64,000 nucleotides of DNA, taken from the NCBI GenBank assembly GCA_963777775.1, contig CAVZRL010000009.1, positions 434,001 to 498,000 of the forward strand. Reading direction: 5' to 3'. Position 1 is the stretch's first letter. Every line of letters begins with the position of its first letter. Positions 1 through 8,494 of this stretch are shown piece after piece. Origin of the DNA: WHSW01 sp963777775 (GTDB lineage: Bacteria > Actinomycetota > Thermoleophilia > Solirubrobacterales > 70-9). The notes beneath the pieces are model-generated. The model worked only from the letters and a program-made list of their open reading frames with translations. It ran no database searches and was not told the origin of the DNA. Position numbers and translations under genes: made by a program.

Positions 1-780
1 CACGGGGGCCTTGCCGCCGAGCTCGAGGTGAACCCGCTTGAGCGTGTCGGCCGCCGCCCGTGCGATCCACTTGCCGGTCTCCGGAGAGCCGGTCAGCGAG
101 ACGAAGTCGACGCCGGGATGGGTGACCATCGACGCTCCGGCCGGATCGCCGTGGCCCCCGATCACGTTCAATACCCCGGGCGGCAGGATGTCGGCCGCGA
201 TCTCGGCCAGCTTGAAGGTCGACCAGGGCGTGTTCTCGGCCGGCTTGAGCACCGTCGTGCAGCCAGCGGCGAAGGCCGGGCCGATCTTCCAGATCGCCAT
301 CATCAGCGGGTAGTTCCAGGGCGTGATCTGCGCGCAGACGCCCGCCGGCTCGCGGCGGATCATCGAGGTCCGGTTCTCGACGTACTCGTTCGCCGCCTTG
401 CCCTCCATCACACGCGCCGCGCCGGCGAAGAACCGCAAGCAGTCAGAGCAGCCAGGGATCTCGTCGGCGAGGAAGGTGTGGCGGGGCTTGCCCGCGTCGG
501 CCGACTCGATGTCGGCGAGCTCCTCGCCGTGCTCGTCGATCGCGTCGGCGAGCGCCAGTAGGATCGCCGCGCGGTCGGCCGGGGTGGTGACCGACCAGCT
601 CTCGAACGCCTTGCGGGCGGCGGCGACGGCGCGGTCGACGTCCTCCGTGGTCGAGAGCGGGGCCTCCGCGATCGTCTCCCCGGTCGAGGGGTTGATCACG
701 TCCTCGGTTGCCCCATCTGCGGGGTCGACGAACTCGCCCTCGATGAAGTTCTGCAGCTTGGTCGCGGTGGCGGTGGCCAT
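1..780 (-). CDS. NAD(P)-dependent aldehyde dehydrogenase, C-terminus cut by window edge
   Basis: Encodes the first 260 residues of an aldehyde dehydrogenase that oxidises an aldehyde to its acid with NAD(P). The protein begins MATATATKLQNFIEGEF and has the usual N-terminal NPSTGE block. The cofactor-binding ITPWNYP segment lies near residue 150, followed by VLKPAENTP, FVSLTGSPETG and the general-base loop LELGGKAP at the very edge. The catalytic cysteine would lie just outside the window, so activity cannot be confirmed. A strong ribosome site (GAGGAGGAG) precedes the ATG. It lies 33 bases after alanine dehydrogenase in the same leftward operon as a class III aminotransferase. The sequence style and context resemble gamma-aminobutyraldehyde or betaine-aldehyde dehydrogenases. 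The exact substrate is inference. Confidence 0.9.
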   Translation of the reverse strand, partial: MATATATKLQNFIEGEFVDPADGATEDVINPSTGETIAEAPLSTTEDVDRAVAAARKAFESWSVTTPADRAAILLALADAIDEHGEELADIESADAGKPRHTFLADEIPGCSDCLRFFAGAARVMEGKAANEYVENRTSMIRREPAGVCAQITPWNYPLMMAIWKIGPAFAAGCTTVLKPAENTPWSTFKLAEIAADILPPGVLNVIGGHGDPAGASMVTHPGVDFVSLTGSPETGKWIARAAADTLKRVHLELGGKAPV

Positions 781-813
781 CTCTCCTCCTCGTTGTTCCC
801 TTTGCTTCAGGAC

Positions 814-1998
814 TCAGTTTGCGCTCGGCAGCGTGGCCGGCGGCGTCACCCGAGCGCCGTCGGTGAGCGGGTCGGGCGCGCCGATCGCAAGCACCTGCTC
901 GGGCGGCGTGTACTGCACCCCGACCCCCTCGGCGACCGCCGGGTGGGTGACGACGCCGGCGGCGACGTTGATCCCGAGCTTCAGGCCCGGGTCGCGACGC
1001 GCGGCCTCGGCGACGCCGAGGTCGGCGAGCGCGAGCACGTAGGGAAGGGTCGCGTTGGTGAGCGCGTAGGTGGAGGTGATCGGGACCGCGCCGGGCATGT
1101 TGGTGACGCAGTAGTGGATGATCCCGTCGACCTCGTAGGTCGGGTCCCCGTGGGTGGTCGGCTTCGAGGTCTCGAAGCAGCCCCCCTGGTCGATCGCCAC
1201 GTCGACGAGCACAGCGTGGCTCTTCATCAGGCCGAGCTGCTTGCGGGTGATCACGCGCGGGGCGCGGGCCCCGGGCACCAGCACCCCACCGATCACGAGG
1301 TCCATGTCCGGAAGCCGCTCCTCCACCGAGAGGGTCGAGCTGAACACGGTCGAGGCGCGGCCGCCGAAGACGACATCGAGCTCGCGGAGCTTGTCGATCG
1401 AGACGTCATAGACGAACACGTCCGCCTCCATCCCGATCGCGATGAAGGCCGCGTTCATCCCCACCGCCCCGCCACCGATGATCATCACGTTGGCGGCCGC
1501 GACGCCGGGCACTCCGCCGAGCAGGATCCCGCGCCCGCCGAGCGGCTTCTCGAGCATGAAGGCGCCGGCCTGGGTCGCGATCTTGCCGGCGATCTCCGAC
1601 ATCGGCGCCAGCAGCGGCAGCCGGCCGAGCGAGTCCTCGACCGTCTCGTAGGCGACGCAGACGGATCCCGACTCCATCAGCCCCCTGGTCAGCTCCGGGG
1701 CGGGTGCCAGGTGAAGGTAGGTGAACAGGGTCTGTCCCTCTCGCAGCAACCCCACCTCCTGGGGCTGGGGCTCCTTGACCCCGAGCACCATCTCGGCGTC
1801 GGCGAACACGGGCTCCGCATCCGGTGCGATCCGCGCCCCCTGCGCTTCGTAGTCGGAATCGGAGATCGAGCTCCCCTCGCCGGCGCCCTTCTGGATCAGC
1901 ACCTCGTGGCCGTGCTCGACCAGCTCGCGAACGCCGATCGGCGTGATCGCGACCCGGTACTCGTCCGGCTTGATCTCTGTCGCAACGCCTACCTTCAC
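814..1998 (-). CDS. ald: Alanine dehydrogenase
   Basis: Converts L-alanine, NAD and water reversibly to pyruvate, ammonia and NADH. The 394-residue length is close to family size. Known active-site positions are all visible: Arg15 (EYRVAITP), Lys75 (GVKEPQP), His96 (YLHLAPAP) and Asp270 (VDVAIDQGG). The dinucleotide-binding glycine loop IIGGGAVGMNAA lies at about residues 173-184. The gene sits between a PucR regulator and an aldehyde dehydrogenase, downstream of a class III aminotransferase. If that aminotransferase uses pyruvate as amino acceptor, Ald would regenerate pyruvate and release ammonia, closing the cycle. That coupling is inferred from gene order. Family assignment is firm. Confidence 0.96.
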   Translation of the reverse strand: MKVGVATEIKPDEYRVAITPIGVRELVEHGHEVLIQKGAGEGSSISDSDYEAQGARIAPDAEPVFADAEMVLGVKEPQPQEVGLLREGQTLFTYLHLAPAPELTRGLMESGSVCVAYETVEDSLGRLPLLAPMSEIAGKIATQAGAFMLEKPLGGRGILLGGVPGVAAANVMIIGGGAVGMNAAFIAIGMEADVFVYDVSIDKLRELDVVFGGRASTVFSSTLSVEERLPDMDLVIGGVLVPGARAPRVITRKQLGLMKSHAVLVDVAIDQGGCFETSKPTTHGDPTYEVDGIIHYCVTNMPGAVPITSTYALTNATLPYVLALADLGVAEAARRDPGLKLGINVAAGVVTHPAVAEGVGVQYTPPEQVLAIGAPDPLTDGARVTPPATLPSAN

Positions 1999-2067
1999 GG
2001 CTCTCCCCTCAACGTCGAATCACCCGTCATCGGACGCGGGTCCCACGCGTCCCGCGTCCTCGGCCCT

Positions 2068-3633
2068 TCATCTCACCAGCTCCTTCGCTCGCAGCGCGAG
2101 CCAGAGCTCGATCCGGTCGGTAGCCCTGCCGAGGTTCCGGCCGGTCAGCTCCTCGATCTTGCGGATCCGGTAGCGCAGCGTGTGCCGGTGGCAGTAGAGC
2201 TGCCGCGCCGCCCGCTCCCAGTTGCCGTTGTTCTCGATGAACGCCTCGAGCGAGCGCAGCAGCTCGCCGCCGTACTCGCCCTCGGTCTGCTCGATTGGCT
2301 CGAGCAGGCCCTCGCTGTAGAGGCGCAACGCGTCCTCGTCCTGGATCGCGAGCAGCAGGGTGAAGGCGCCGAGGTCACGGTGCGAGGCGACGTCCGGCGC
2401 CTCGCCGTCGGCGAGCGAGGTCGCCTCGAGCGCGCAGCGGGCCTCGTGGAAGGCGCGGCGCAGGGCGCCGACGCCGGTCGGCCGGCTGGCCGCGGCGCGG
2501 ACCCCGTCGCGACCTGGACCGACGAGCGCCTCCCGAGCGTGGCGCGCGGTGCCGATCGGGTCCGCGGCCGCGGCGTCGACCACCGCGCAGAGCAGCGGGC
2601 GCCCGGCCGCGGCGCTGGTCGCGACCAGCGCCGGGATGCCGGCCTCCGAGAGCGTGACCTCGAGCACCCCCTCGGCCGCAGGCGGGTCGTGCAGCTCGAA
2701 GACCAGGACCGCGGCCTCGTCGCCGATCCCGAACGGGCGCAGCCGCCCGCGCAACTCCTCGGTGTCGAGCCGGTCGCCGAGCGCGTCGGCGAGCAGGTCG
2801 CCGGCGAGGCGGCGCTCGGTCTCGCGCACGACCCGTTCGCGCATCAGCTCCAGGCCGACCACGATCGAGGCCTGGCGCGCGATCAGGCGCTCGAAATCGC
2901 CAAGCGGCCGACCGTCGCTGACCACGGTCAGCCAGGCGTCGGGAGCGCCGCCGGGGCCCCCCGGAACCGGCACGCACAGGGCGCGCTCGGTGAGCGACTC
3001 GCGAGCCGGCGCGAAAGCCGCGGGGGCGCTGGACGCCGAGTGCGCAGCGATCTCCTCGGCCAGTGCGTCATCGTCCTCGGGCGCGAGCTCGCCGCCGCGC
3101 GAATGGCGCGACAGCGCCCGCCCGCGCGGGTCCTGGACCAGCGCCGTGCCGACGATCGCGCCCGAGGTGGACGCGAGGATCTCGTCCAGGCCGCCGCCCT
3201 CGATCACCAGCCGTTCGAGCCGCTCGTGCACCTGGGCGCCGCGCTCGAGTACGTCGTACTGCTCGTTGACGAGTCGCGCCGCCGCTCGCTCGGTGATCGC
3301 GATGAACGGCATCTCGTACGGGACCTCGAACAGCGGCAGCTCGACCTCGGTGGCCTTGTCGAGGATCGCCTTCGGCATCCGCTTGTGGTCGAAGCCGACC
3401 CCGAACCCCAGCCCCGCCAGGCCCTGCGCCGCGAGCAGCTCGACGTAGCGGCGCTGCTTGCTCGGAGTGCCGAGGTTGTAGCCGGTGGTCAGCAGCAGCT
3501 CGCCACCGGAGAGCCACGGCGTCGGGTCCTCGTGCTCTGAGATGTGGACCCAGCGCACAGAATGCTGCGCGCCCGACTCGCCCGCTGAGAGCGCGAGCCC
3601 GCAGTCCTCGACGAGGCCGCCGACCGTCAGCAC
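2068..3633 (-). CDS. PucR-family transcriptional regulator
   Basis: A 521-residue cytoplasmic regulator. The N-terminal PucR domain starts MLTVGGLVEDCGLALSAGE and includes the LLLTTGYNLG block near residue 48. A less conserved middle region follows. The C-terminus is a helix-turn-helix of the HTH_30 type at about residues 460-515, recognisable from NWERAARQLYCHRHTLRYR and RKIEELTG. PucR-type proteins commonly control purine, amino-acid and polyamine catabolic operons, often as inducer-responsive activators. It is 16 bases downstream of the aminotransferase and 69 bases upstream of ald, so it is probably co-transcribed. The nearby 5045-5241 divergent promoter is its most likely target. No effector can be read from the sequence. 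Confidence 0.92.
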   Translation of the reverse strand: MLTVGGLVEDCGLALSAGESGAQHSVRWVHISEHEDPTPWLSGGELLLTTGYNLGTPSKQRRYVELLAAQGLAGLGFGVGFDHKRMPKAILDKATEVELPLFEVPYEMPFIAITERAAARLVNEQYDVLERGAQVHERLERLVIEGGGLDEILASTSGAIVGTALVQDPRGRALSRHSRGGELAPEDDDALAEEIAAHSASSAPAAFAPARESLTERALCVPVPGGPGGAPDAWLTVVSDGRPLGDFERLIARQASIVVGLELMRERVVRETERRLAGDLLADALGDRLDTEELRGRLRPFGIGDEAAVLVFELHDPPAAEGVLEVTLSEAGIPALVATSAAAGRPLLCAVVDAAAADPIGTARHAREALVGPGRDGVRAAASRPTGVGALRRAFHEARCALEATSLADGEAPDVASHRDLGAFTLLLAIQDEDALRLYSEGLLEPIEQTEGEYGGELLRSLEAFIENNGNWERAARQLYCHRHTLRYRIRKIEELTGRNLGRATDRIELWLALRAKELVR

Positions 3634-3649
3634 GCCGGCCTACTGGCTC

Positions 3650-5044
3650 CTAGTAGCTCGAACGGACATTGATCTGATCCGCGGCCTCGGTGAGCACAGG
3701 CCGCAGCACGTCGTGCATCTCCTCGAACTGCTCGCTGTCGCAGGTCAGCGGTGGCGCGAGCTGGATCACGGGGTCGCCGCGGTCGTCGGCGCGGCAGATC
3801 AGGCCGCGGCGATAGAGCTCGCCGGAGAGGAACCCGCGCAGCAGCCACTCCGACTCCTCGTCGCTGAACCCCTGCTTGGTCTCCTGGTCCTTGACCAGCT
3901 CGATCGCGTGGAAGAAGCCGTCGCCGCGGACGTCGCCGACGATCGGGATGTCGCGCAGCCCCTCGAGCATGCCGCGGAACTCGGCCTCCTTGCGCAGCAC
4001 GTGCGCGTTCAGGTCCTCGCGCTCGTAGACGTCGATCGCCGCCAGCGCGACCGCGGCCGCGACCGGGTGCCCGCCGAACGTGAACCCGTGCGTGAACGAC
4101 TCCTTGCCGTGTGCGAACGGCTCGTAGACGCGGTCGGAGGCGATCATCGCCCCCATCGGTACGTAGGCGGAGGTGAGCGCCTTGGCCGTGGTGATGATGT
4201 CGGGCTGGTAGCCGTAGCGCTGGCAGCCGAAGAAGTGGCCGAGCCGGCCCCACGAGCAGATCACCTCGTCGGAGACGAGCAGGACGTCGTAGCGGTCGCA
4301 GATCTCGCGCACGCGCTGGAAGTAGCCCTCCTGCGGCGGGATGCAGCCGCCGGCGTTCTGGAGCGGTTCGAGGATCACCGCCGCGACCGTCTCGGGACCC
4401 TCGAAGAGGATCTTCTCCTCGATCTGGTCCGCCGCCCAGAGCGGGTCGCGATCCTCCGGCCAGTGGTAGCTGTTGGTGTTCGGCGCCTTGATCCCGCCCG
4501 GCACCAGGGGCTCGAAGTCGGTCCGCAGGGCCGGAATCCCGGTCGCCTGCAGGGCCCCGAGGGTGGTCCCGTGGTAGGCGATCTCGCGGGTCAGGAACTT
4601 GATCTTGCGTGGGTTGCCGGTCCGCTGGTGATAGGCCCGGCTGAGCTTGATCGCCGACTCGACCGCCTCCGAGCCTCCGGAGGTGAAGAAGACCCGGTTC
4701 AGGTCGCCGGGAGTCAGCTCCGCGATCCGCTCGGCGAGCTCGATCGCGCGCGGATGCGCGTAGCTCCAGATGATGTAGAAGTCGAGCTCGGCGACCTGCC
4801 GGGCCGCCGCCTCGGCGAGCTCGGTCCGGCCGTGTCCGGCGTTGACGCAGAACAGCGCCGAGAGCCCGTCGAGATAGCGCTTTCCGTGCTCGTCGTAGAC
4901 GTAGGCGCCCTCGCCGCGGGCGATGATCGGCACGTCCTGGTCGGCGTAGGTGCCCATGCGGCTGAAGTGCAGCCACAGGTGCCGCTTGGCACGATCCTGG
5001 AGCTCGCTGCTGACCGACTCGGCAACCGTGTCCGTGCTCGCCAT
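3650..5044 (-). CDS. Class III (omega) aminotransferase, probable polyamine/GABA:pyruvate type
   Basis: A PLP-dependent aminotransferase of 464 residues. The ATG at 5044 (MASTDTVAES) is preferred over an in-frame upstream start because AGGAGGTACGAG lies directly before it. Key residues are the PLP-phosphate loop TSGGSEAVESA (about 121-131), Asp259 in LLVSDEVICSWGR, and the Schiff-base Lys288 in IITTAKALTSAY. The SDEVICSWGR context and N-terminal LHFSRMGTY resemble putrescine-, beta-alanine- or GABA-pyruvate aminotransferases. It is the first gene of the leftward operon (aminotransferase, pucR, ald, aldehyde dehydrogenase) and is divergent from the pot importer. Class assignment is secure. The substrate is inferred from neighbours. 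Confidence 0.9.
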   Translation of the reverse strand: MASTDTVAESVSSELQDRAKRHLWLHFSRMGTYADQDVPIIARGEGAYVYDEHGKRYLDGLSALFCVNAGHGRTELAEAAARQVAELDFYIIWSYAHPRAIELAERIAELTPGDLNRVFFTSGGSEAVESAIKLSRAYHQRTGNPRKIKFLTREIAYHGTTLGALQATGIPALRTDFEPLVPGGIKAPNTNSYHWPEDRDPLWAADQIEEKILFEGPETVAAVILEPLQNAGGCIPPQEGYFQRVREICDRYDVLLVSDEVICSWGRLGHFFGCQRYGYQPDIITTAKALTSAYVPMGAMIASDRVYEPFAHGKESFTHGFTFGGHPVAAAVALAAIDVYEREDLNAHVLRKEAEFRGMLEGLRDIPIVGDVRGDGFFHAIELVKDQETKQGFSDEESEWLLRGFLSGELYRRGLICRADDRGDPVIQLAPPLTCDSEQFEEMHDVLRPVLTEAADQINVRSSY

Positions 5045-5241
5045 CTCGTACCTCCTACGACGTCCGGTCCATTGGCTCTCTACGTTCCGTACAACGGTAG
5101 CCGCCCCGAGCCTGGAAGGCAACCGGGAAGAGGGTCAATCTCCGCCGTTTCCTTTGTACGAACCGGCCAAGCGGGGTTGGACGTTTTGGGGCTTTTTCCA
5201 CTTGCGCCATCCCGCGCCGGCCCGTTAGCCTGTCCGGCGAA
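5045..5241. promoter_or_regulatory. Divergent promoter region between aminotransferase operon and pot operon
   Basis: This 197-base non-coding stretch must hold the promoters of both amine-catabolism operons and probably the PucR operator. A GTACAA hexamer at 5089-5094 and its inverse TTGTAC at 5154-5159 are visible, each next to CGG/CCG flanks. They could be half-sites, but this is weak. No convincing -10/-35 pair could be assigned by eye. Confidence 0.4.
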
Positions 5242-6414
5242 GTGCACGGAGAGGGTGTGAGCGAGGAGCGAAGCGGGGACCCGGGCCAGCCGACCGTCCG
5301 GCTCGAGCAGGTGACGAAGCGCTTCGACGACTTCGCCGCGGTCCGCGATGTCGAGCTCGAGATCGGCCAGGGCGAGTTCTTCACCCTGCTCGGGCCCTCG
5401 GGCTGCGGCAAGACGACGACCCTGCGGATGATCGCGGGATTCGAGCAGCCGACCGTCGGGCGGGTTCAGATCGAGGGCGCCGACGTCGCCGGCCTGCCGC
5501 CGCACAAGCGGCCCACCAACACGGTGTTTCAGAGCTACGCCCTGTTCCCCCACATGACCGTCGCCGAGAACATCGGCTACGGGCTGAAGCGCAAGCGGGT
5601 CGACCGTTCGGAGATCGAGAGCCGCGTCGCCGCCGAGCTCGAGCGGGTCGGGCTGGCCGAGCGGGAGAACCAGCGCCCGGCTCAGCTCTCGGGCGGGATG
5701 CAGCAGCGGGTCGCGCTGGCCCGGGCGCTCGTCAACCTGCCCAAGGTGCTGCTGCTCGACGAGCCGCTTGGCGCCCTCGACCTGAAGCTGCGCAAGGGCC
5801 TGCAACTGGAGCTGAAGCGAATCCAGCGCGACGTCGGGATCACGTTCGTCTACGTGACCCACGACCAGGAAGAGGCGCTGACGATGTCGGACCGGATCGC
5901 GGTCATGAACCAGGGCCGAGTCGAGCAGTGCGACACTCCGGAGGAGATCTACGAGCGCCCCGCGACCACCTTCGTCGCCGGGTTCATCGGCGTCTCCAAC
6001 CTGATGCCCGGCGAGGTCGTGCGGTCCAACGGCGCCGGCTCGCGGGTCCGGCTCGACGCCGGGGTCGAGATCGAGGCGCCGACCGACGGGATCGCGAGCG
6101 GCGAGCGCTGCCACGCGGTCGTCCGCCCGGAGAAGTTGCGGCTCGATGCACGAGAGGCGTCTGCGCCAAGCGGCTGGCCGAGCGTCGACGGGATGGTCGA
6201 GAGCTCGGTCTACCTCGGCACCGCGACCCAGATCGTCGTCAAGCTCGCCGGGGACGTCCCGATGACCGTCCTGGTCCCGAACGCGGACGAATCCGAGCGC
6301 GGACGGCTGCCGGGAGGCGGCGCCTCGGTGCGCCTCTCGTGGGCGCCCGAGCACATCCACGTAGTCAGGGAATCGGAGGCCCCGGTGCCCGTATCAAGCC
6401 AAGAAGGAGACTGA
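5242..6414 (+). CDS. potA: Polyamine-type ABC transporter ATP-binding protein
   Basis: Cytoplasmic ATPase of a binding-protein-dependent importer, 390 residues. Walker A is GPSGCGKTTT (51-60), the Q-loop lies in VFQSYALFPHM, the ABC signature is LSGGMQQR (149-156), and Walker B is KVLLLDEP with the following LGALD D-loop. After about residue 240 a TOBE-type C-terminal domain is present, as in PotA/CysA-type subunits. The start is uncertain: GTG at 5242 has no ribosome site, and an in-frame GTG at 5257 follows GGAGAGG with very short spacing. It is first in the rightward operon, with potD starting 6 bases after it. Assignment to the spermidine/putrescine family rests on the matching PotD and PotB/C partners. 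Confidence 0.93.
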   Translation: MHGEGVSEERSGDPGQPTVRLEQVTKRFDDFAAVRDVELEIGQGEFFTLLGPSGCGKTTTLRMIAGFEQPTVGRVQIEGADVAGLPPHKRPTNTVFQSYALFPHMTVAENIGYGLKRKRVDRSEIESRVAAELERVGLAERENQRPAQLSGGMQQRVALARALVNLPKVLLLDEPLGALDLKLRKGLQLELKRIQRDVGITFVYVTHDQEEALTMSDRIAVMNQGRVEQCDTPEEIYERPATTFVAGFIGVSNLMPGEVVRSNGAGSRVRLDAGVEIEAPTDGIASGERCHAVVRPEKLRLDAREASAPSGWPSVDGMVESSVYLGTATQIVVKLAGDVPMTVLVPNADESERGRLPGGGASVRLSWAPEHIHVVRESEAPVPVSSQEGD

Positions 6415-6419
6415 ACAGA

Positions 6420-7550
6420 ATGATGACCAAGCTGATCGCCGCGATCGCGGTGCTGCTCGGATGCCTGGGCCTCGCGGCCTGCGGGGGCGACGACAGCGGC
6501 GGACTCGAGGGCGGCGGCGGCGACGTCGAGGTCGAGACCGCGCAGGGCGGCGACCCCTCCGGCGAGCTGACGATCTCCAACTGGCCCCTGTACATCGACA
6601 AGAACACGGTGGCCAACTTCGAGGAGGAGTCCGGAGTCTCGACCAAGTACATCGAGGACATCAACGACAACACCGAGTTCTACGGCAAGCTCAGGCCCCA
6701 GCTCGACCAGGGCGAGTCGGGCGGTCGCTCGATCATCGTCCCGACGGACTGGATGGCGGCGAGGATGTACGACCTCGGCTACATCCAGAACCTCGACAAG
6801 TCGGCGATCCCGAACGTCGAGAAGAACCTGATCCCGAGCCTGCAGAGCCCGTCGTTCGACCCGGAGCGCAACTTCTCGGTCCCGTGGCAGAGCGGGATGA
6901 CCGGGCTGATCGTCCGCAAGGACCTGGCGCCCGACGTGACCTCGATCAACGATCTCTTCGACCCCAAGTACAAGGGCCAGGTCACCTTCCTCTCCGACAT
7001 ACACGACACCGTGCCGCTGGTGATGAAGGCCGACGGGATCGACCCCGCCGAGGCCACCGATCAGGATTGGCTCGACGCGATCGAGAAGCTCGATCAGGCC
7101 GCGGCGTCCGGTCAGATCCGCGACTTCACCGGCAACGACTACGCCGACGACCTCACCCGGGGCGACGTCGTCGCGGCGGTCGGCTGGTCCGGCGACGCGG
7201 TCCAGCTCCAGGCCGACAACCCGAACATCGAGTTCCGGATGCCGGACGAGGGCTGCATGCTGTGGACCGACAACATGCTGATCCCGGTCGGCGCCCCGAA
7301 CACCGCCGCGGCGCTGGCGTTCATGGACTACGTCTACGACCCGCAGGTCGCAGCGGACATCACCGAGTACGTCCAGTATGTCTCCCCGGTGAACGGCGTC
7401 AAGGAGATCCTCGTCGATCGGGATCCGAAGATCGCCAACAACCAGCTCATCTTCCCCGACGACCAGTACACCAAGGACTGCACGATCCAGCTCTCGCCGG
7501 AGGACGAGCAGACGGTGGAGGAGGCGTTCGAGTCGGTCCTCGCAGGCTGA
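6420..7550 (+). CDS. potD: Polyamine ABC transporter substrate-binding lipoprotein
   Basis: Extracytoplasmic substrate-binding protein of 376 residues in the PotD/PotF family. The N-terminus MMTKLIAAIAVLLGCLGLAAC is a lipoprotein signal peptide with Cys21 as the lipidated residue. A Gly/Asp-rich linker follows, then the mature fold beginning GELTISNWPLYIDK, a typical PotD opening. FSVPWQSGMTGLIVRKD and VGWSGDAVQLQ are conserved-type binding-lobe segments. Two adjacent ATG codons are available at 6420 and 6423, preceded by AAGAAGGAGAC. It lies between potA and the two permease genes. The ligand could be putrescine, spermidine or another omega-amine. The neighbouring catabolic genes favour a polyamine, but this is inference. 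Confidence 0.92.
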   Translation: MMTKLIAAIAVLLGCLGLAACGGDDSGGLEGGGGDVEVETAQGGDPSGELTISNWPLYIDKNTVANFEEESGVSTKYIEDINDNTEFYGKLRPQLDQGESGGRSIIVPTDWMAARMYDLGYIQNLDKSAIPNVEKNLIPSLQSPSFDPERNFSVPWQSGMTGLIVRKDLAPDVTSINDLFDPKYKGQVTFLSDIHDTVPLVMKADGIDPAEATDQDWLDAIEKLDQAAASGQIRDFTGNDYADDLTRGDVVAAVGWSGDAVQLQADNPNIEFRMPDEGCMLWTDNMLIPVGAPNTAAALAFMDYVYDPQVAADITEYVQYVSPVNGVKEILVDRDPKIANNQLIFPDDQYTKDCTIQLSPEDEQTVEEAFESVLAG

Positions 7551-7596
7551 GCGGGGGCGACCGGCGGCGAGCCAGGAGTCGGGTGGAGAGCGCCAC

Positions 7597-8466
7597 GTGA
7601 CCTCGGCTCGCCGTCGCCTGATCCCCTACGGCCTGCTCGCCCCGGGCCTGCTGTGGCTGGTCCTCTTCTTCGTCGTGCCGATGTACTTCATGGCGCGGAT
7701 CTCGCTCTTTGAGGGCAGCTCCACGACCGGCTACGAGTTCGCCTGGAACTGGAGCAACTTCAGCGACGCGCTGTCGGAGTTCGACACCCAGTTCCTGCGC
7801 TCGTTCCTGTACTCGGGCGTCGCCACGCTGCTGGCGTTGCTGATCGCCTACCCGCTCGCCTACGCGATCGCCTTCCGGGGTGGCCGCTACAAGAACCTGC
7901 TCCTGTTCTGCGTCGTCGCGCCGTTCTTCACCACCTACCTGATCCGGACCCTGGCCTGGCAGACGATCCTCTCGGACCAGAGCTTCGTCGTCGACGCGCT
8001 GAGGACCGTCGGCCTGGTCGCCGAGGACGGCCGGGTGCTGGACACCGCCGGATCGGTGATCGCCGGCCTCACCTACAACTTCCTCCCGTTCATGATCCTG
8101 CCGATCTACGCGAGCCTCGAACGGCTCGACAGGAGCCTGATCGAGGCGGCGAAGGACCTCTACTCGTCGGCGAGCACCGCTTTCCGCAAGGTGACCCTGC
8201 CGCTGACCGGGCCCGGGATCGTCGCCGGCGTCCTGCTCACCTTCATCCCCGCCTCGGGCGACTACATCAACGCCGAGTTCCTCGGCTCCCAGAACCAGGC
8301 GATGATCGGCAACGTGATTCAGAGCAAGTACCTGGTCCTGCTCGACGAGCCGACCGCCGCCGCGCTCTCGTTCGCGCTGCTGGCGATCATCCTGGTCCTG
8401 GTGATCGTCTACATCCGATTCGCCGGCAGCGAGGCGCTGATGGGCGAGGAGGCAGAGCGAGCGTGA
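7597..8466 (+). CDS. potB: Polyamine ABC transporter permease (PotB type)
   Basis: Integral membrane permease of 289 residues with about six hydrophobic segments, beginning with LIPYGLLAPGLLWLVLFF. The PotB/PotH hallmark FFTTYLIRTLAWQTILSD is near residue 108. The EAA-type cytoplasmic loop, which contacts the ATPase, reads EAAKDLYSSASTAFRKVTLP near residue 185. The GTG start follows GGTGGAGAGC. It would form a heterodimer with the PotC product encoded directly downstream. Because potC is frame-broken in this sequence, a functional transporter depends on whether that break is real. Confidence 0.93.
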   Translation: MTSARRRLIPYGLLAPGLLWLVLFFVVPMYFMARISLFEGSSTTGYEFAWNWSNFSDALSEFDTQFLRSFLYSGVATLLALLIAYPLAYAIAFRGGRYKNLLLFCVVAPFFTTYLIRTLAWQTILSDQSFVVDALRTVGLVAEDGRVLDTAGSVIAGLTYNFLPFMILPIYASLERLDRSLIEAAKDLYSSASTAFRKVTLPLTGPGIVAGVLLTFIPASGDYINAEFLGSQNQAMIGNVIQSKYLVLLDEPTAAALSFALLAIILVLVIVYIRFAGSEALMGEEAERA

Positions 8467-8494
8467 GCGAGCTCGCTATCCGGGGGTTCGGAGC

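Noticed and set aside
5928..6419. An N-terminal extension of the PotD protein through the 3' end of potA
   Set aside because: Residues are arginine-rich and frame-shadow in character. The lipoprotein signal peptide begins exactly at ATG 6420.
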